DNA of 64,000 nt. Source: Caballeronia humi. Lineage in GTDB: Bacteria; Pseudomonadota; Gammaproteobacteria; Burkholderiales; Burkholderiaceae. The position numbers and the translations under genes are program-made. The stretch covers positions 186,001-250,000 of the forward strand of contig NZ_FCNW02000002.1 in the NCBI RefSeq assembly GCF_001544475.1. Direction: 5' to 3'. The notes beneath the pieces are model-generated. The model worked only from the letters and a program-made list of their open reading frames with translations, searched no databases and was not told where the DNA came from. The stretch's first letter is position 1, and the number at the start of each line of letters is the position of its first letter. Shown piece by piece: positions 45,480-54,006 of the stretch.

Positions 45480-45587
45480 GCGTCGAGTCCGAACGATGTC
45501 CGCTGATCGAAGTCTAGGCGTTCCGTGCGCGCGACGGGTCCGTCGCTTGCTGCGAAAGCGAATCGATCCAGCCAGCGGAGAACCCAC

Positions 45588-46454
45588 ATGACGCAAATTT
45601 CGTATCCGAAGCCGCCGTTCCCCGATCAGCAGCAGGACCGCCAGCCCGGCCTGACCGCGCCGCTCGATCCGCAGCCGGACCACGGCGAGAAAAGCTACAA
45701 GGGCAGCGGACGCCTCGCGGGCAAGGTCGCGCTGATCACCGGCGGCGACAGCGGCATCGGTCGGGCGGTCGCGATCGCGTATGCGCGCGAGGGCGCGGAC
45801 GTCGCGATCTCCTATCTCGACGAGGACGAAGACGCACAGGAAACCGCGCGCTGGGTCGAGGAAGCGGGCCGCCGTCCGCTGCTCCTGCCCGGCGACATCA
45901 CTGACCGCGCGCATTGCCGCGAACTGGTCGCGAAAACGGTCGATATGTTCGGGCGCATCGACGTGATCGTGAACAACGCGGCCTACCAGATGACCTACGA
46001 CGGCCTGGACGACATCAGCGACGACGAGTGGGACAAGACCTTCTCAACGAACATCGGCGCGATGTTCCGCATCGTCAAGGCGGCGCTGCCGCACATGAAA
46101 CCCGGCAGCGCGATCGTCAACACGAGTTCGGTGAACGCCGACGCGCCGAATCCGGGCCTGATCGCGTACGCGACCACCAAAGGCGCGATCCAGAATTTCA
46201 CTGGCGGTCTGGCGCAATTGCTGGCGGAAAAGGGCATTCGCGCGAATTGCGTCGCGCCGGGGCCGATCTGGACGCCCCTGATTCCCTCGACGATGCCGCC
46301 CGAAAAGGTCAAGAATTTTGGCTCGCAAGTGCCGATGAAGCGCGCCGGCCAGCCTGCGGAACTCGCCTCGGCCTACGTGATGCTCGCCTCGGACGAATCG
46401 AGCTACACGTCGGGCGCGACCATCGCGGTGACGGGTGGCATGCCGATCATCTAG
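45588..46454 (+). CDS. SDR oxidoreductase (YghA/glucose-dehydrogenase-like)
   Basis: A 288-residue classical SDR with a long N-terminal tail ([20 protein letters not shown]) typical of the YghA/YhdF group. The cofactor motif is [19 protein letters not shown], followed by NNAAYQ and the catalytic Ser-Tyr-Lys as NTSSVNA and YATTKGA. The C-terminus VTGGMPII is usual. Substrates are unknown; relatives are stress-linked aldehyde or sugar reductases. GCGGAGAA precedes the ATG. It is divergent from the hydrolase-like gene and followed by two further plus-strand genes. Confidence 0.9.
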   Translation: MTQISYPKPPFPDQQQDRQPGLTAPLDPQPDHGEKSYKGSGRLAGKVALITGGDSGIGRAVAIAYAREGADVAISYLDEDEDAQETARWVEEAGRRPLLLPGDITDRAHCRELVAKTVDMFGRIDVIVNNAAYQMTYDGLDDISDDEWDKTFSTNIGAMFRIVKAALPHMKPGSAIVNTSSVNADAPNPGLIAYATTKGAIQNFTGGLAQLLAEKGIRANCVAPGPIWTPLIPSTMPPEKVKNFGSQVPMKRAGQPAELASAYVMLASDESSYTSGATIAVTGGMPII

Positions 46455-46495
46455 CGGGATATGATGATCGGCTCGATTTCCCGATACCGCTCACC

Positions 46496-46957
46496 ATGCA
46501 AATCCTCGTCGATGCCGACGCCTGCCCCGCCATAGTCAAGGACATCCTGTTTCGGGCGGGGCCGCGCGTCGAAGTCTGCGTGACGCTCGTCGCGAACCAG
46601 TACCTGCGCACGCCGCCGTCGCCGTTCATCAAATCGGTGCAGGTGCCGGCGGGCTTCGATGTCGCCGACGCACGCATCGTCGAACTGGCCGTGGCGGGCG
46701 ACCTGATCATCACGGCAGACATTCCGCTCGCGGCGGGCGTGCTGAAGAAGGGCGCGCATGCGCTCGATCCGCGCGGAGAGTGGTTCAGCGCGGAAAACAT
46801 CGAGGAGCGGCTGACGATCCGCTCGATGATGGATCAGTTGCGCAGCACGGGCGTCGATACGGGCGGGCCGTCGCCGTATAGCCCTCGCGATGGCAAGAAC
46901 TTCGCCGCGCAACTGGACCGGTTTCTGGCCAAATACCGCGCGTCGAGGACGAAATGA
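46496..46957 (+). CDS. UPF0178 (YaiI/YqxD) family protein
   Basis: A 153-residue member of UPF0178, related to the PIN/NYN nuclease fold. The start [18 protein letters not shown] carries the Asp cluster, and [18 protein letters not shown] the second acidic site; both fit a metal-dependent nuclease centre. The C-terminal [11 protein letters not shown] is conserved. No substrate is known. It is 41 bases after the SDR gene. Its stop overlaps the GNAT start by 4 bases (ATGA). Confidence 0.9.
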   Translation: MQILVDADACPAIVKDILFRAGPRVEVCVTLVANQYLRTPPSPFIKSVQVPAGFDVADARIVELAVAGDLIITADIPLAAGVLKKGAHALDPRGEWFSAENIEERLTIRSMMDQLRSTGVDTGGPSPYSPRDGKNFAAQLDRFLAKYRASRTK

Positions 46958-47445
46958 ACGTGCGCCGACTCACGACCGCCGACGCCACCGACTATCGTGA
47001 CATTCGTCTGGAAGGATTGCGTCTACATCCAGACGGCTTCGGGGCGTCCTATGAAGACGAAAAATCCGAGCCGCTCGCGTGGTTCGAAACGCGCATCGCG
47101 AACCACGCGGTGTTCGGCGGCTGGCTCGCCGACGGCACGCTCGGCGGCGTCGCGGGCCTTCTCGTTCCCATCGGCGCTAAGCTGAAACACAAAGGCGTGC
47201 TCTGGGGCATGTACGTGCGGCCGGCCGCGCGCGGCACGGGGCTCGCCGCCGCGCTCGTCGAAAAGGTGCTGGACCACGCGCGCGGCGTCGTCGAGGAAGT
47301 GCAGCTCGTCGTCGCGCCGGACAACGAGGCGGCGATCCGCCTCTATCGCGCGGCGGGCTTCGAGCAGTTCGCCCGCGAGCCGCGCGCGCTCAAGATCGAC
47401 GGTGTCTATCACGACTCGCTCTTGATGACGAAGCCGCTTCAGTAA
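46954..47445 (+). CDS. GNAT-family N-acetyltransferase
   Basis: A 163-residue acetyltransferase. The acetyl-CoA pyrophosphate loop is [14 protein letters not shown] (R/Q-x-x-G-x-G/A form) in [14 protein letters not shown], and the C-terminal motif is [19 protein letters not shown]. The N-terminal half [15 protein letters not shown] is common in this subgroup. The target is unknown. It overlaps the upstream UPF0178 gene, implying coupling, and its last 7 bases overlap the convergent aldo/keto reductase gene. Confidence 0.9.
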   Translation: MNVRRLTTADATDYRDIRLEGLRLHPDGFGASYEDEKSEPLAWFETRIANHAVFGGWLADGTLGGVAGLLVPIGAKLKHKGVLWGMYVRPAARGTGLAAALVEKVLDHARGVVEEVQLVVAPDNEAAIRLYRAAGFEQFAREPRALKIDGVYHDSLLMTKPLQ

Positions 47446-48491
47446 TCCGCCGCTTCCTTCAACTGCTTGCGACGATATTCGCCTACGCGCGCGAGCATCC
47501 ACCCTGGATATTCGGCCGGCAACTGGCTGACTTCATCGAGTGCGGCGAGCTCGTCGTCGTTCAGGCGCACGTTGGTCGCGGCGATGTTGTCGTCGAGCTG
47601 CTCGACGCGCTTCGCCCCGATGATCACGCTCGTCACCGGTTTCTGGTGCAGGAGCCACGCGAGCGCGATCTGCGCGACCGAGACGCCCTTCGCTTCGGCC
47701 ATGCTGCGCATCGCGTCGATGCAGTCGTACGCGCGCTCGACGTTCACCGGCGGGAAATCGAACTTCGTGCGGCGGCTGCCTTCTTCCTTGCCGCCTTCGC
47801 GCGTGTATTTACCGGACAGCAACCCGCCCGCGAGCGGACTCCACACCAGCAAGCCGACGTTCTCGCTCTGCAACAGCGGCACGAGTTCGCGCTCCAGATC
47901 GCGCCCTGCGATCGTGTAATACGCCTGCAGCGACTCGAAGCGCGCGAGCCCGAGCCGCTCGGAAATCCCGAGCGCCTTCGCGATCTGCCACGCCGCCCAG
48001 TTCGACACACCGATATAGCGCACGTGGCCGTGCTGAACGAGGGTGTCGAGCGCGCGCAGCGTCTCTTCGATCGGCGTCGCGGGGTCGAAACCGTGGATCT
48101 GGTACAGATCGACGTGATCGAGTTGCAGGCGCTTCAAACTCGCCTTCACGCCGTCGATGATGTGAAAGCGCGAACCACCGCGCGAATTCACGCTTTTCGT
48201 GCCCGTTTCGCCGTGAATCTTCGTTGCGACGACAACGTTCTCGCGCGGCACCTTCAGGTTTTTCAGCGCCTGCCCAGTGATGATTTCCGACTGGCCGTCG
48301 GCGTAGACGTCGGCGGTGTCGATGAAATTGATGCCCGCTTCCAGCGAGCGGCCCACGAGCCGGTCGGCGTCCGCCTGTTGCAGCGTGCCGATGTTGTCCC
48401 AGATACCGCCGCCCCCGCCGCCGAACGTCATCGTGCCGAGACAGAGTTCCGAGACGAACAGGCCGGTATTGCCGAATTTTCTGTAGCGCAT
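47439..48491 (-). CDS. Aldo/keto reductase
   Basis: A 350-residue NADP-dependent aldo/keto reductase with the complete catalytic set: Asp and Tyr in FIDTADVYADG, Lys in VVVATKIHG and His in LYQIHGFD. The (beta/alpha)8 barrel ends with the cofactor segment VIIGAKRVEQLDDNIAA. It belongs to the YajO/YghZ-like, AKR11-14 side of the family. The Gly run FGGGGGG after residue 23 is longer than usual. GAAGGAG precedes the ATG. It is divergent from the AraC regulator, which probably controls it. Confidence 0.92.
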   Translation of the reverse strand: MRYRKFGNTGLFVSELCLGTMTFGGGGGGIWDNIGTLQQADADRLVGRSLEAGINFIDTADVYADGQSEIITGQALKNLKVPRENVVVATKIHGETGTKSVNSRGGSRFHIIDGVKASLKRLQLDHVDLYQIHGFDPATPIEETLRALDTLVQHGHVRYIGVSNWAAWQIAKALGISERLGLARFESLQAYYTIAGRDLERELVPLLQSENVGLLVWSPLAGGLLSGKYTREGGKEEGSRRTKFDFPPVNVERAYDCIDAMRSMAEAKGVSVAQIALAWLLHQKPVTSVIIGAKRVEQLDDNIAATNVRLNDDELAALDEVSQLPAEYPGWMLARVGEYRRKQLKEAADY

Positions 48492-48722
48492 TGATTGCTC
48501 CTTCAAAGCGTGGCAGTTGCAGTCCGGCCATGAACGCCGCCCGCCAAGGTGCGAGTAAGCGCAGGCCGTGCTGCTGCTCGTGCAGTATCTTCCCGGCCGC
48601 TCTGCGACCCATAGCCTGATCCTGTCGAATCATTGCCCGTTCCTGCAAACGGCGCGGGGTGCCATGAGCGAATTCGCGTGCGCGCGAGTAAGCTAGGTGC
48701 ACTCCCTTTCTGAAGTGAAATC

Positions 48723-49700
48723 ATGGCCCTGAACGAGACGGCGGACTCCGCCAACGACTTCTCGCATGTTCCGAACGACCCGCCGCGCACGCCCGATCCT
48801 TCGCTCGATGGTGCGCGGCTCGACCTCGTGGCGCTCCTCGACCGCTTCACCATCGGCTGCGAGGGCACCATCGAAACACCCGTGCCCGGCTTCTACCTGC
48901 ATCGCGTGATGAATCCCGGCGGACCGAAGCACGGCATCCAGACGCCCGCGCTCGCCTTGATCGCGCAGGGCTCGAAACGCGTGATGGTCGGCGACGATGT
49001 GTATGTCTACGATCCACTGCATTACCTCGTTTCGTCGGTGGATTTGCCGGTGATGGGGCAGGTGACGGTCGCAAGCGAAACCGAGCCGTATCTCGGGCTG
49101 CGGCTCGATCTCGACGTGGAAGCGATCACCGAGCTGATCCGCGACGAAAAGCTGCCGCCCGCCACGCATTCGGACGCCGCGCGCGGACTCTACGTGAACC
49201 GGCTCGGCGCGCCGATGCTCGACGCCGTGCTGCGCCTGCTTCGTCTGATCGATACGCCCGAGGACATTCCGATCCTCGCGCCGCTGGTCAAGCGCGAGAT
49301 TCTGTATCGGCTGCTGATGAACGGGCCGGGCGCGCGGCTGCGCCAGATCGCGCTCACCGACAGCCAGACGCAGCGCATCGCGAAGGCGATCCTGCTTCTG
49401 CGACAGAACTTCGACCAGCCGCTGCGCGTCGAGGCGATCGCGCGCGACGTGCACATGAGCGTGTCGTCGCTGCATCATCACTTCAAAGCCGTCACCGCGA
49501 TGAGCCCGCTGCAATACCAGAAGCAGTTGCGCCTGCAGGAAGCGCGCCGGCTGATGCTGCTCGATATCGCCGATGCCGCGACCGCCGCGCATCGCGTAGG
49601 GTATGAGAGCGCGTCGCAGTTTAGCCGCGAGTACAGCCGCCTGTTCGGCGCGCCGCCGTTGCGCGACACGAGGCGCTGGCGCGAAGAAGCAGGCGCGTGA
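48723..49700 (+). CDS. AraC-family regulator (AraC_N / cupin type)
   Basis: A 325-residue regulator. The N-terminal AraC-type ligand domain spans ~50-190 (FYLHRVMNPGGPKHGIQTPALALIAQG in parts, HYLVSSVDLPVMGQV). The C-terminal double helix-turn-helix spans ~225-320 (PLRVEAIARDVHMSVSSLHHHFK, SPLQYQKQLRLQEARRLML, GYESASQFSREYSRLFG). This subgroup often lies divergent from an aldo/keto or alcohol dehydrogenase and is exactly so placed here, 231 bases from the aldo/keto reductase start. The likely signal is an aldehyde or alcohol. Confidence 0.92.
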   Translation: MALNETADSANDFSHVPNDPPRTPDPSLDGARLDLVALLDRFTIGCEGTIETPVPGFYLHRVMNPGGPKHGIQTPALALIAQGSKRVMVGDDVYVYDPLHYLVSSVDLPVMGQVTVASETEPYLGLRLDLDVEAITELIRDEKLPPATHSDAARGLYVNRLGAPMLDAVLRLLRLIDTPEDIPILAPLVKREILYRLLMNGPGARLRQIALTDSQTQRIAKAILLLRQNFDQPLRVEAIARDVHMSVSSLHHHFKAVTAMSPLQYQKQLRLQEARRLMLLDIADAATAAHRVGYESASQFSREYSRLFGAPPLRDTRRWREEAGA

Positions 49701-49832
49701 GTCACGCTTCGATGTCAAACAACTGAAAGCACGAACTGCGACCCAATCCGGCGAAGCATCTTTTTTTTCGTCACTCGCGGAATAGTTTGGCGCCGCCAAT
49801 CGTTCTACGGGTACTTCACAGGAGGAGATGAA

Positions 49833-50198
49833 ATGAAGAAGCAATTCCTGATGGCCGCAGCCGCTGGCTTGCTGTGCGCGTCGGTGAGCGTGCTGGCGGC
49901 GCCACCGAAGGTCGCGAACGGCATGGCCGTCGACGAGAACGGCATGACGCTCTATACGTTCGACAAGGACACGGCGGGCAGTCCGAGCGCCTGCACGGGT
50001 GGCTGCGCGCAAGCGTGGCCCGCCGCGGCGGCGACCGACGCCGACCAGCCCTCCGGCGCATGGACCACGGTCGCGGCCGAAGGCGGCAAGCAGTGGGCCT
50101 ACAACGGCAAGCGGGTCTACCGCTTCGCCAAGGACACCAAGCCGGGCGACAAGAACGGCGACAACTTCCGCGACGTCTGGCACGTCGTGAAGCCCTGA
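49833..50198 (+). CDS. Secreted COG4315 / PF03640-type repeat protein
   Basis: A 121-residue secreted protein. The signal peptide MKKQFLMAAAAGLLCASVSV is followed by cleavage near LAA-PPK. Two copies of the family repeat follow: LYTFDKDTAGSPSACTGGCAQAWP (about 41-64) and VYRFAKDTKPGDKNGDNFRDVW (about 96-117). Two Cys in ACTGGC may form a disulfide. Similar proteins are annotated as predicted lipoproteins, but this one has no lipobox. It often accompanies an ECF sigma/anti-sigma pair, as here, and may be a target or sensor of it. GGAGGAG precedes the ATG. Confidence 0.85.
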   Translation: MKKQFLMAAAAGLLCASVSVLAAPPKVANGMAVDENGMTLYTFDKDTAGSPSACTGGCAQAWPAAAATDADQPSGAWTTVAAEGGKQWAYNGKRVYRFAKDTKPGDKNGDNFRDVWHVVKP

Positions 50199-50305
50199 GG
50201 CGGTGAACCGGACATGCTGCCGCCATCGAGCGTCCTTGCGCGGCGCCATCGGCGGCAGGCTCCGATCAACGACTTGATCAACCACGCTTCAATCGGCGAC
50301 GCGCC

Positions 50306-50830
50306 TTGACCTTCGAGACCGAACTGCTCACGCACCTGCCGCAGTTGCGCCGTTATGCGCGCGCACTGACGGGCGACCGTGCCTGGGCCGACGACCTCGT
50401 CCAGGACGCGACCGAGCGCGCGCTCGGCCGCTCGAAGGCGTATCAGGCTGGCAGCAACCTGCGCGCGTGGCTGTTCACGATCATGCGCAATCTTTATATC
50501 GATCAATTGCGCGGCCGCCGCGACATCGCCGTCGACGACGAAACCGCGCCATGGCGGCAAATGGCGGCGCCGGTCGGCGAAGTCGACGGGCTCGTGCTGC
50601 GCGACGTCCAGCGGGCGCTTTATTGCCTGCCGGTCGAACAGCGCGAAGTGATGCTGCTCGTGTGCGTCGAGGAAATGAGTTATCAGGAGGCATCCGTGGT
50701 GCTGAACGTGCCGGCCGGGACCGTGATGTCGCGCCTCTCGCGAGCGCGCGAACACATGCGGGTCCTGCTCGGTGAAGAGCCGGGACGCAAGGCGTCGGCG
50801 TCGTCGCTGAAAGTGGTGAACCGCACATGA
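50306..50830 (+). CDS. ECF sigma factor
   Basis: A 174-residue sigma-70 factor of the extracytoplasmic-function class. Region 2 spans ~10-75 (LRRYARALTGDRAWADDLVQD, LRAWLFTIMRNLYIDQLR) and region 4 spans ~105-160 (LYCLPVEQREVMLLVCVEEMSYQEASVVLNVPAGTVMSRLSRARE in parts). The start is a TTG at 50306; no ATG or GTG fits, and no ribosome site is clear, which could keep its level low. It overlaps the anti-sigma gene by 4 bases (ATGA), the usual stoichiometric coupling. Confidence 0.9.
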   Translation: MTFETELLTHLPQLRRYARALTGDRAWADDLVQDATERALGRSKAYQAGSNLRAWLFTIMRNLYIDQLRGRRDIAVDDETAPWRQMAAPVGEVDGLVLRDVQRALYCLPVEQREVMLLVCVEEMSYQEASVVLNVPAGTVMSRLSRAREHMRVLLGEEPGRKASASSLKVVNRT

Positions 50831-51621
50831 CGCATCCTGACCGTCCCGATCAAGCGCACGACCCGCGCGATCCCCGTGATCCACGCGACCCGCCGGATGT
50901 GCAGTCGCTATCGGCGTATGTCGACGACGAACTTGGCGATGCGGAGCGCGCGGTCACCGCCGATCGCATCGCGCGCGATCCCGCGAGCGCCGCGACCGTG
51001 GCCGCGTACCACGCGCAGGACAACGCCCTGCGCGCGCTCTTCGCAGCGGAGGCCGAACCGCAGGTCGTGGTGATGCGTCCGCGTGCCCGCGAGCGATATC
51101 TGATGGCGGCGTGCTGGCTCGTTGTCGGCGTGGCTTGCGGCTATTTGTTACACATGCTCGTGCCTGCGCTCGGCAACAACCGGCCGCCGTTCGCCGAGCG
51201 TGCCGACATCGCGTACGCGGTCTATGCGCCCGAGCAGCGACATGCGGTGGAAGTAGCGGCGGCGCAGCAGGATCATCTCGTCAACTGGCTGTCGAAGCGG
51301 CTGAACCGCACGCTGACGATTCCGTCGCTCGCGGAGTACGGGTTCCAGTTGGTGGGCGGGAGACTCTTGCCGGGCGAAGAAGGACCGGCCGCGCAGTTCA
51401 TGTATCAGAACGCCGCGGGCGAGCGCCTCACGCTCTACACGACGACGGTCACGCGCGCGCAAGGCAAGATCCGCATGCTGCGCGATGGGCCGCGCACCAC
51501 GTATTACTGGGCGGGGAATGGCGCGGGCTATGCGCTTTCAGGGCAAATCGGCGAGGAGAAGCTGCAGGCGATCGCCTACGACACCTGCAAGGAACTCGGC
51601 GGCGATCCGAAGAGCTGGTAG
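50827..51621 (+). CDS. Membrane anti-sigma factor
   Basis: A 264-residue single-pass protein. The cytoplasmic N-terminal part (1-90) holds a DPR repeat (residues 12-24) and a zinc-less anti-sigma-like helix set (VQSLSAYVDDELGDAERA). A membrane helix lies at ~91-113 (YLMAACWLVVGVACGYLLH). The periplasmic domain (~115-264) has TIPSLAEYGFQLVGGRLLP and YWAGNGAGYALSGQ, as in Burkholderia anti-sigma factors of this type. It would hold the adjacent ECF sigma at the membrane until a periplasmic signal. It is followed by a terminator. Confidence 0.87.
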   Translation: MTHPDRPDQAHDPRDPRDPRDPPDVQSLSAYVDDELGDAERAVTADRIARDPASAATVAAYHAQDNALRALFAAEAEPQVVVMRPRARERYLMAACWLVVGVACGYLLHMLVPALGNNRPPFAERADIAYAVYAPEQRHAVEVAAAQQDHLVNWLSKRLNRTLTIPSLAEYGFQLVGGRLLPGEEGPAAQFMYQNAAGERLTLYTTTVTRAQGKIRMLRDGPRTTYYWAGNGAGYALSGQIGEEKLQAIAYDTCKELGGDPKSW

Positions 51622-51640
51622 CGGCGCTTCGTCTGACAAA

Positions 51641-51666
51641 AAAAGCCGGGACGTGTCCCGGCTTTT
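51641..51666. terminator. Bidirectional rho-independent terminator
   Basis: Perfect 11-bp stem aaaagccggga/tcccggctttt (51641-51651 with 51656-51666) and loop cgtg. A-rich on the left and T-rich on the right, so it can end both the anti-sigma gene and the convergent small secreted-protein gene. Confidence 0.92.
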
Positions 51667-51684
51667 CGATGCATTGGATGAGTA

Positions 51685-51918
51685 TCAGTAGTAGTGATGC
51701 ACCGGCGGCGCGTGATGGTACTTCACCGGATGACGGCGTTCCCATTCGCTGCGCGCCCAGTACCTATGGCCGTCGTAATAGCGGTCGCCGTGCCAGCCCC
51801 GTTCTACGGTGTGAACGTATTGCGGACGATGATCGTCAGCCGATGCGACGTTCATCAGGCCCATGCCGAGCGAGGCAGCGAGTGATACGAGCAGCAGTGT
51901 CTTCTTGGTCTTGTTCAT
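51685..51918 (-). CDS. Small secreted His/Tyr-rich protein, 77 aa
   Basis: The signal peptide MNKTKKTLLLVSLAASLGMG is followed by LMNVASA, with cleavage near residue 27. The mature ~50 residues are packed with aromatic and basic residues: RGWHGDRYYDGHRYWARSEWERRHPVKYHH in parts, ending PPVHHYY. There are nine His and about seven Tyr, with no Cys. The His-rich end suggests metal binding at the envelope, unproved. A similar His/Tyr tail is found in the next small gene upstream. GGAG precedes the ATG at 51918. Confidence 0.72.
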   Translation of the reverse strand: MNKTKKTLLLVSLAASLGMGLMNVASADDHRPQYVHTVERGWHGDRYYDGHRYWARSEWERRHPVKYHHAPPVHHYY

Positions 51919-51972
51919 GATCGTGTTTCTCCGATAGCGGTAGTCGTGCAGGTCTTGGTGCAAGCAAGTGGT

Positions 51973-52092
51973 TCAGTACCGGTAGTAGTCGCGGTGATGG
52001 TGGTATCCCCCGTCGCCCGGGACGATGATGCAGCCGCCGAGCGACGTGCCCAGCAAGGCAGCCAGGGCTGCGAGGATCGCTATTTTTTTCAT
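51973..52092 (-). CDS. Tiny His/Tyr-rich lipoprotein, 39 aa
   Basis: A 39-residue predicted lipoprotein: MKKIAILAALAALLGTSLGG leads to Cys21 in lipobox LGGC. The mature peptide is only 19 residues, CIIVPGDGGYHHHRDYYRY. CGGAG precedes the ATG. Similar minimal lipoproteins with YHHH-type tails are common and unexplained in Burkholderia. It lies 54 bases before the other His/Tyr-rich gene on the same strand, so both may be made together. An upstream in-frame start (52242) is not supported. Confidence 0.68.
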   Translation of the reverse strand: MKKIAILAALAALLGTSLGGCIIVPGDGGYHHHRDYYRY

Positions 52093-52253
52093 CGGTTTCT
52101 CCGTGTGAATCCGTGAAATCAATTTAGCGAATCGGCAAATGACAAGCCGTATGCGTTTGTAAGTAAAAGTTTGGTTTGAAATATATGGATCGTCGGCTTG
52201 GACGGTCTGCTTGTTCGTTGCGATTGATTCCAAGCGATTCATACGGAGTGAAC

Positions 52254-52808
52254 ATGTCGCACATCAGCACGGGCGTGGAGTACGCGTTGCACTGCATGCT
52301 CTATTTGACGGAACAGCCGCACGGCGTACGCGATGCAAGCGTGCGCGATCTTTCGGACCTGCAGGGCGTGCCGGTCGATTACGTCGCGAAGCTCTTCACG
52401 AAGCTGCACAAGGCGGGGCTCGTCGTTGCCACTGAAGGCGCGAAGGGCGGCTTTGCGCTCGCGCGTCCGCCGGAGCAGATCAGCGTGCTCGATGTGGTCG
52501 ATGCGATCGACGGCGAAAAGCCGATCTTCGAATGTAGAGAGATTCGCTCGCGCTGCGCGGTGTTCGACGCGGACCCGCCACCGTGGTCGACGAGCGGCGT
52601 GTGCGCGGTCCACGCCGTCATGCGCAACGCGGAGAAGCGCATGCGGGAGGCATTGGCCGGCGATTGCCTTGCCGATCTCGCTGCGCGTGTAGTGGCGAAG
52701 GCGCCGCGTGGTTACGGGCCGCAAGTGGTGAAGTGGCTCGACGATCGCACGACGAACCGGCGCGTCGCGCGCGCCGAGCGGCATGAAGAGGAACCCTCGG
52801 AGTCGTGA
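52254..52808 (+). CDS. Rrf2-family regulator with Fe-S-type cysteines
   Basis: A 184-residue Rrf2 protein. The winged helix-turn-helix is at the N-terminus (GVEYALHCMLYL, VPVDYVAKLFTKLHKAGLV, GGFALARPPEQIS). Cys94, Cys101 and Cys117 follow in FECREIRSRC and GVCAVH, in the region where IscR/NsrR bind an Fe-S cluster, so redox or NO sensing is likely. The C-terminal ~40 residues are charged and variable. CGGAG precedes the ATG. It is divergent from the tiny lipoprotein gene, which it may regulate. The next gene is convergent. Confidence 0.88.
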   Translation: MSHISTGVEYALHCMLYLTEQPHGVRDASVRDLSDLQGVPVDYVAKLFTKLHKAGLVVATEGAKGGFALARPPEQISVLDVVDAIDGEKPIFECREIRSRCAVFDADPPPWSTSGVCAVHAVMRNAEKRMREALAGDCLADLAARVVAKAPRGYGPQVVKWLDDRTTNRRVARAERHEEEPSES

Positions 52809-52811
52809 CGC

Positions 52812-53228
52812 TTATCGAACGATGGCTGGCTTTATATTCGGCGTCAGCGAAACCCCCACGACATTCCCATCGCGCACGCCGCACTTGCTGTCGACGCGCG
52901 TCCATTGCGACTTGCCGCGCGACTTCGCGAACGCACGCATTACGATGATCTTGTCGACGGGAATCGGGTTGCCGACGCTGAAGATCGGCGAATCGCTCTC
53001 GATCTTCGCGGAGAGCACACGCCGATCCGGCACGATGAACGTGTCGTACTTCGGCGCAAGCTCGACGAAGTGATCGAACGCGGCTACGCATTTGATGACG
53101 GTGCTCGGTACGTGCATGCGCGTCAGGTAGTCATAATCCTTCGAGGGATCGGGCGTTTCCTGCGCGTGTACTATCTGGTACACGCAGCCCGTGAACAGCA
53201 GCGCGATGAGCGCGAAGGGAGCTTTCAT
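52812..53228 (-). CDS. Exported hypothetical protein, 138 aa (possibly BspC-like)
   Basis: An exported protein: the hydrophobic start MKAPFALIALLFTGC could be an atypical lipobox (Cys15, with Phe at -3) or part of a type I signal cleaved after VHA near residue 22. The mature part has two Cys (VIKCVAAF and SKCGVRDG) and ends VVGVSLTPNIKPAIVR. It resembles proteins annotated as BspC-domain in Burkholderia, but I cannot confirm this. It converges on the Rrf2 gene with 3 bases between stops. Confidence 0.62.
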   Translation of the reverse strand: MKAPFALIALLFTGCVYQIVHAQETPDPSKDYDYLTRMHVPSTVIKCVAAFDHFVELAPKYDTFIVPDRRVLSAKIESDSPIFSVGNPIPVDKIIVMRAFAKSRGKSQWTRVDSKCGVRDGNVVGVSLTPNIKPAIVR

Positions 53229-53405
53229 GCGATGGGAGGGATCGTGTGAATGAAGCGTGACTCGGATGTGAAGTATACAGTGTGATCATTACGACTGACA
53301 CGCTCTCTTCGAAATAGTGCCTGTTTCAAGGCACTTTTCTTCTTCGCTTGAAGTGTGGCGTTCGCGAGTTGTATGCTTAAAGCTAACGTAAAGGCGAGGC
53401 GCGCG

Positions 53406-53942
53406 ATGAGGCCGGTGCGATGGACGTCGGAGGAACACGGAGGTCTCGAACACCTCGAACTGGATGCAAGCGATCAGGGCGTGGTCGCCGAAAGCGTGCT
53501 GATCGGTGGCGAGGGCGGCTTTATGTATCGCATCGAATGCGACTCGCACTGGCGCGTCACGCGCGTGGCGATCCGGCGGGCGGGTGGCGCTACGCTCGAT
53601 CTGCTGAGCAATGCGCAAGGCAACTGGACCGATGCAAGCGGCCGGTCGCGTATCGATCTCGAAGGCTGCATCGATATCGATATATCGGCGACGCCTTTCA
53701 CCAATACGCTGCCCATCCGGCGACTCAAGCTAAAGCAGGACGAGCGGCGCATCATTCGCGTCGTCTATATCGCGTTGCCCGAGATGACCGCAGAGCCTGT
53801 CGAGCAGGCGTATAAGCGTCTCGAAGAGCGCACGTTTCGCTACGAGGGCATCACGTCGCACTACACGGCGGAGTTGCCCGTCGATGATGACGGTCTCGTG
53901 ATCGACTATCCGGAACTGTTCCGGCGCGTGCAAAGCGGATAG
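53406..53942 (+). CDS. Putative glycolipid-binding domain protein
   Basis: A 178-residue protein matching the putative glycolipid-binding family (PF06475 type), a beta-rich fold related to LolA-like lipid carriers. Typical segments are ESVLIGGEGGFMYRIECDSHWRV, WTDASGRSRIDLEGCIDIDISATPFTNTLPIRRL in parts, and YEGITSHYTAELPVDDDGLVIDYPELFRRV at the end. There is no signal peptide. ATG at 53406 behind GAGG is chosen; a frame extension to 53355 exists. Lipid binding is inferred from the family name, which itself rests on structure. Confidence 0.8.
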   Translation: MRPVRWTSEEHGGLEHLELDASDQGVVAESVLIGGEGGFMYRIECDSHWRVTRVAIRRAGGATLDLLSNAQGNWTDASGRSRIDLEGCIDIDISATPFTNTLPIRRLKLKQDERRIIRVVYIALPEMTAEPVEQAYKRLEERTFRYEGITSHYTAELPVDDDGLVIDYPELFRRVQSG

Positions 53943-54006
53943 AAGACGGCGCGACGCGCGAGCGGCCATAATACGGCACTAACCGCAACGAGCCGAACGC
54001 ACCACG

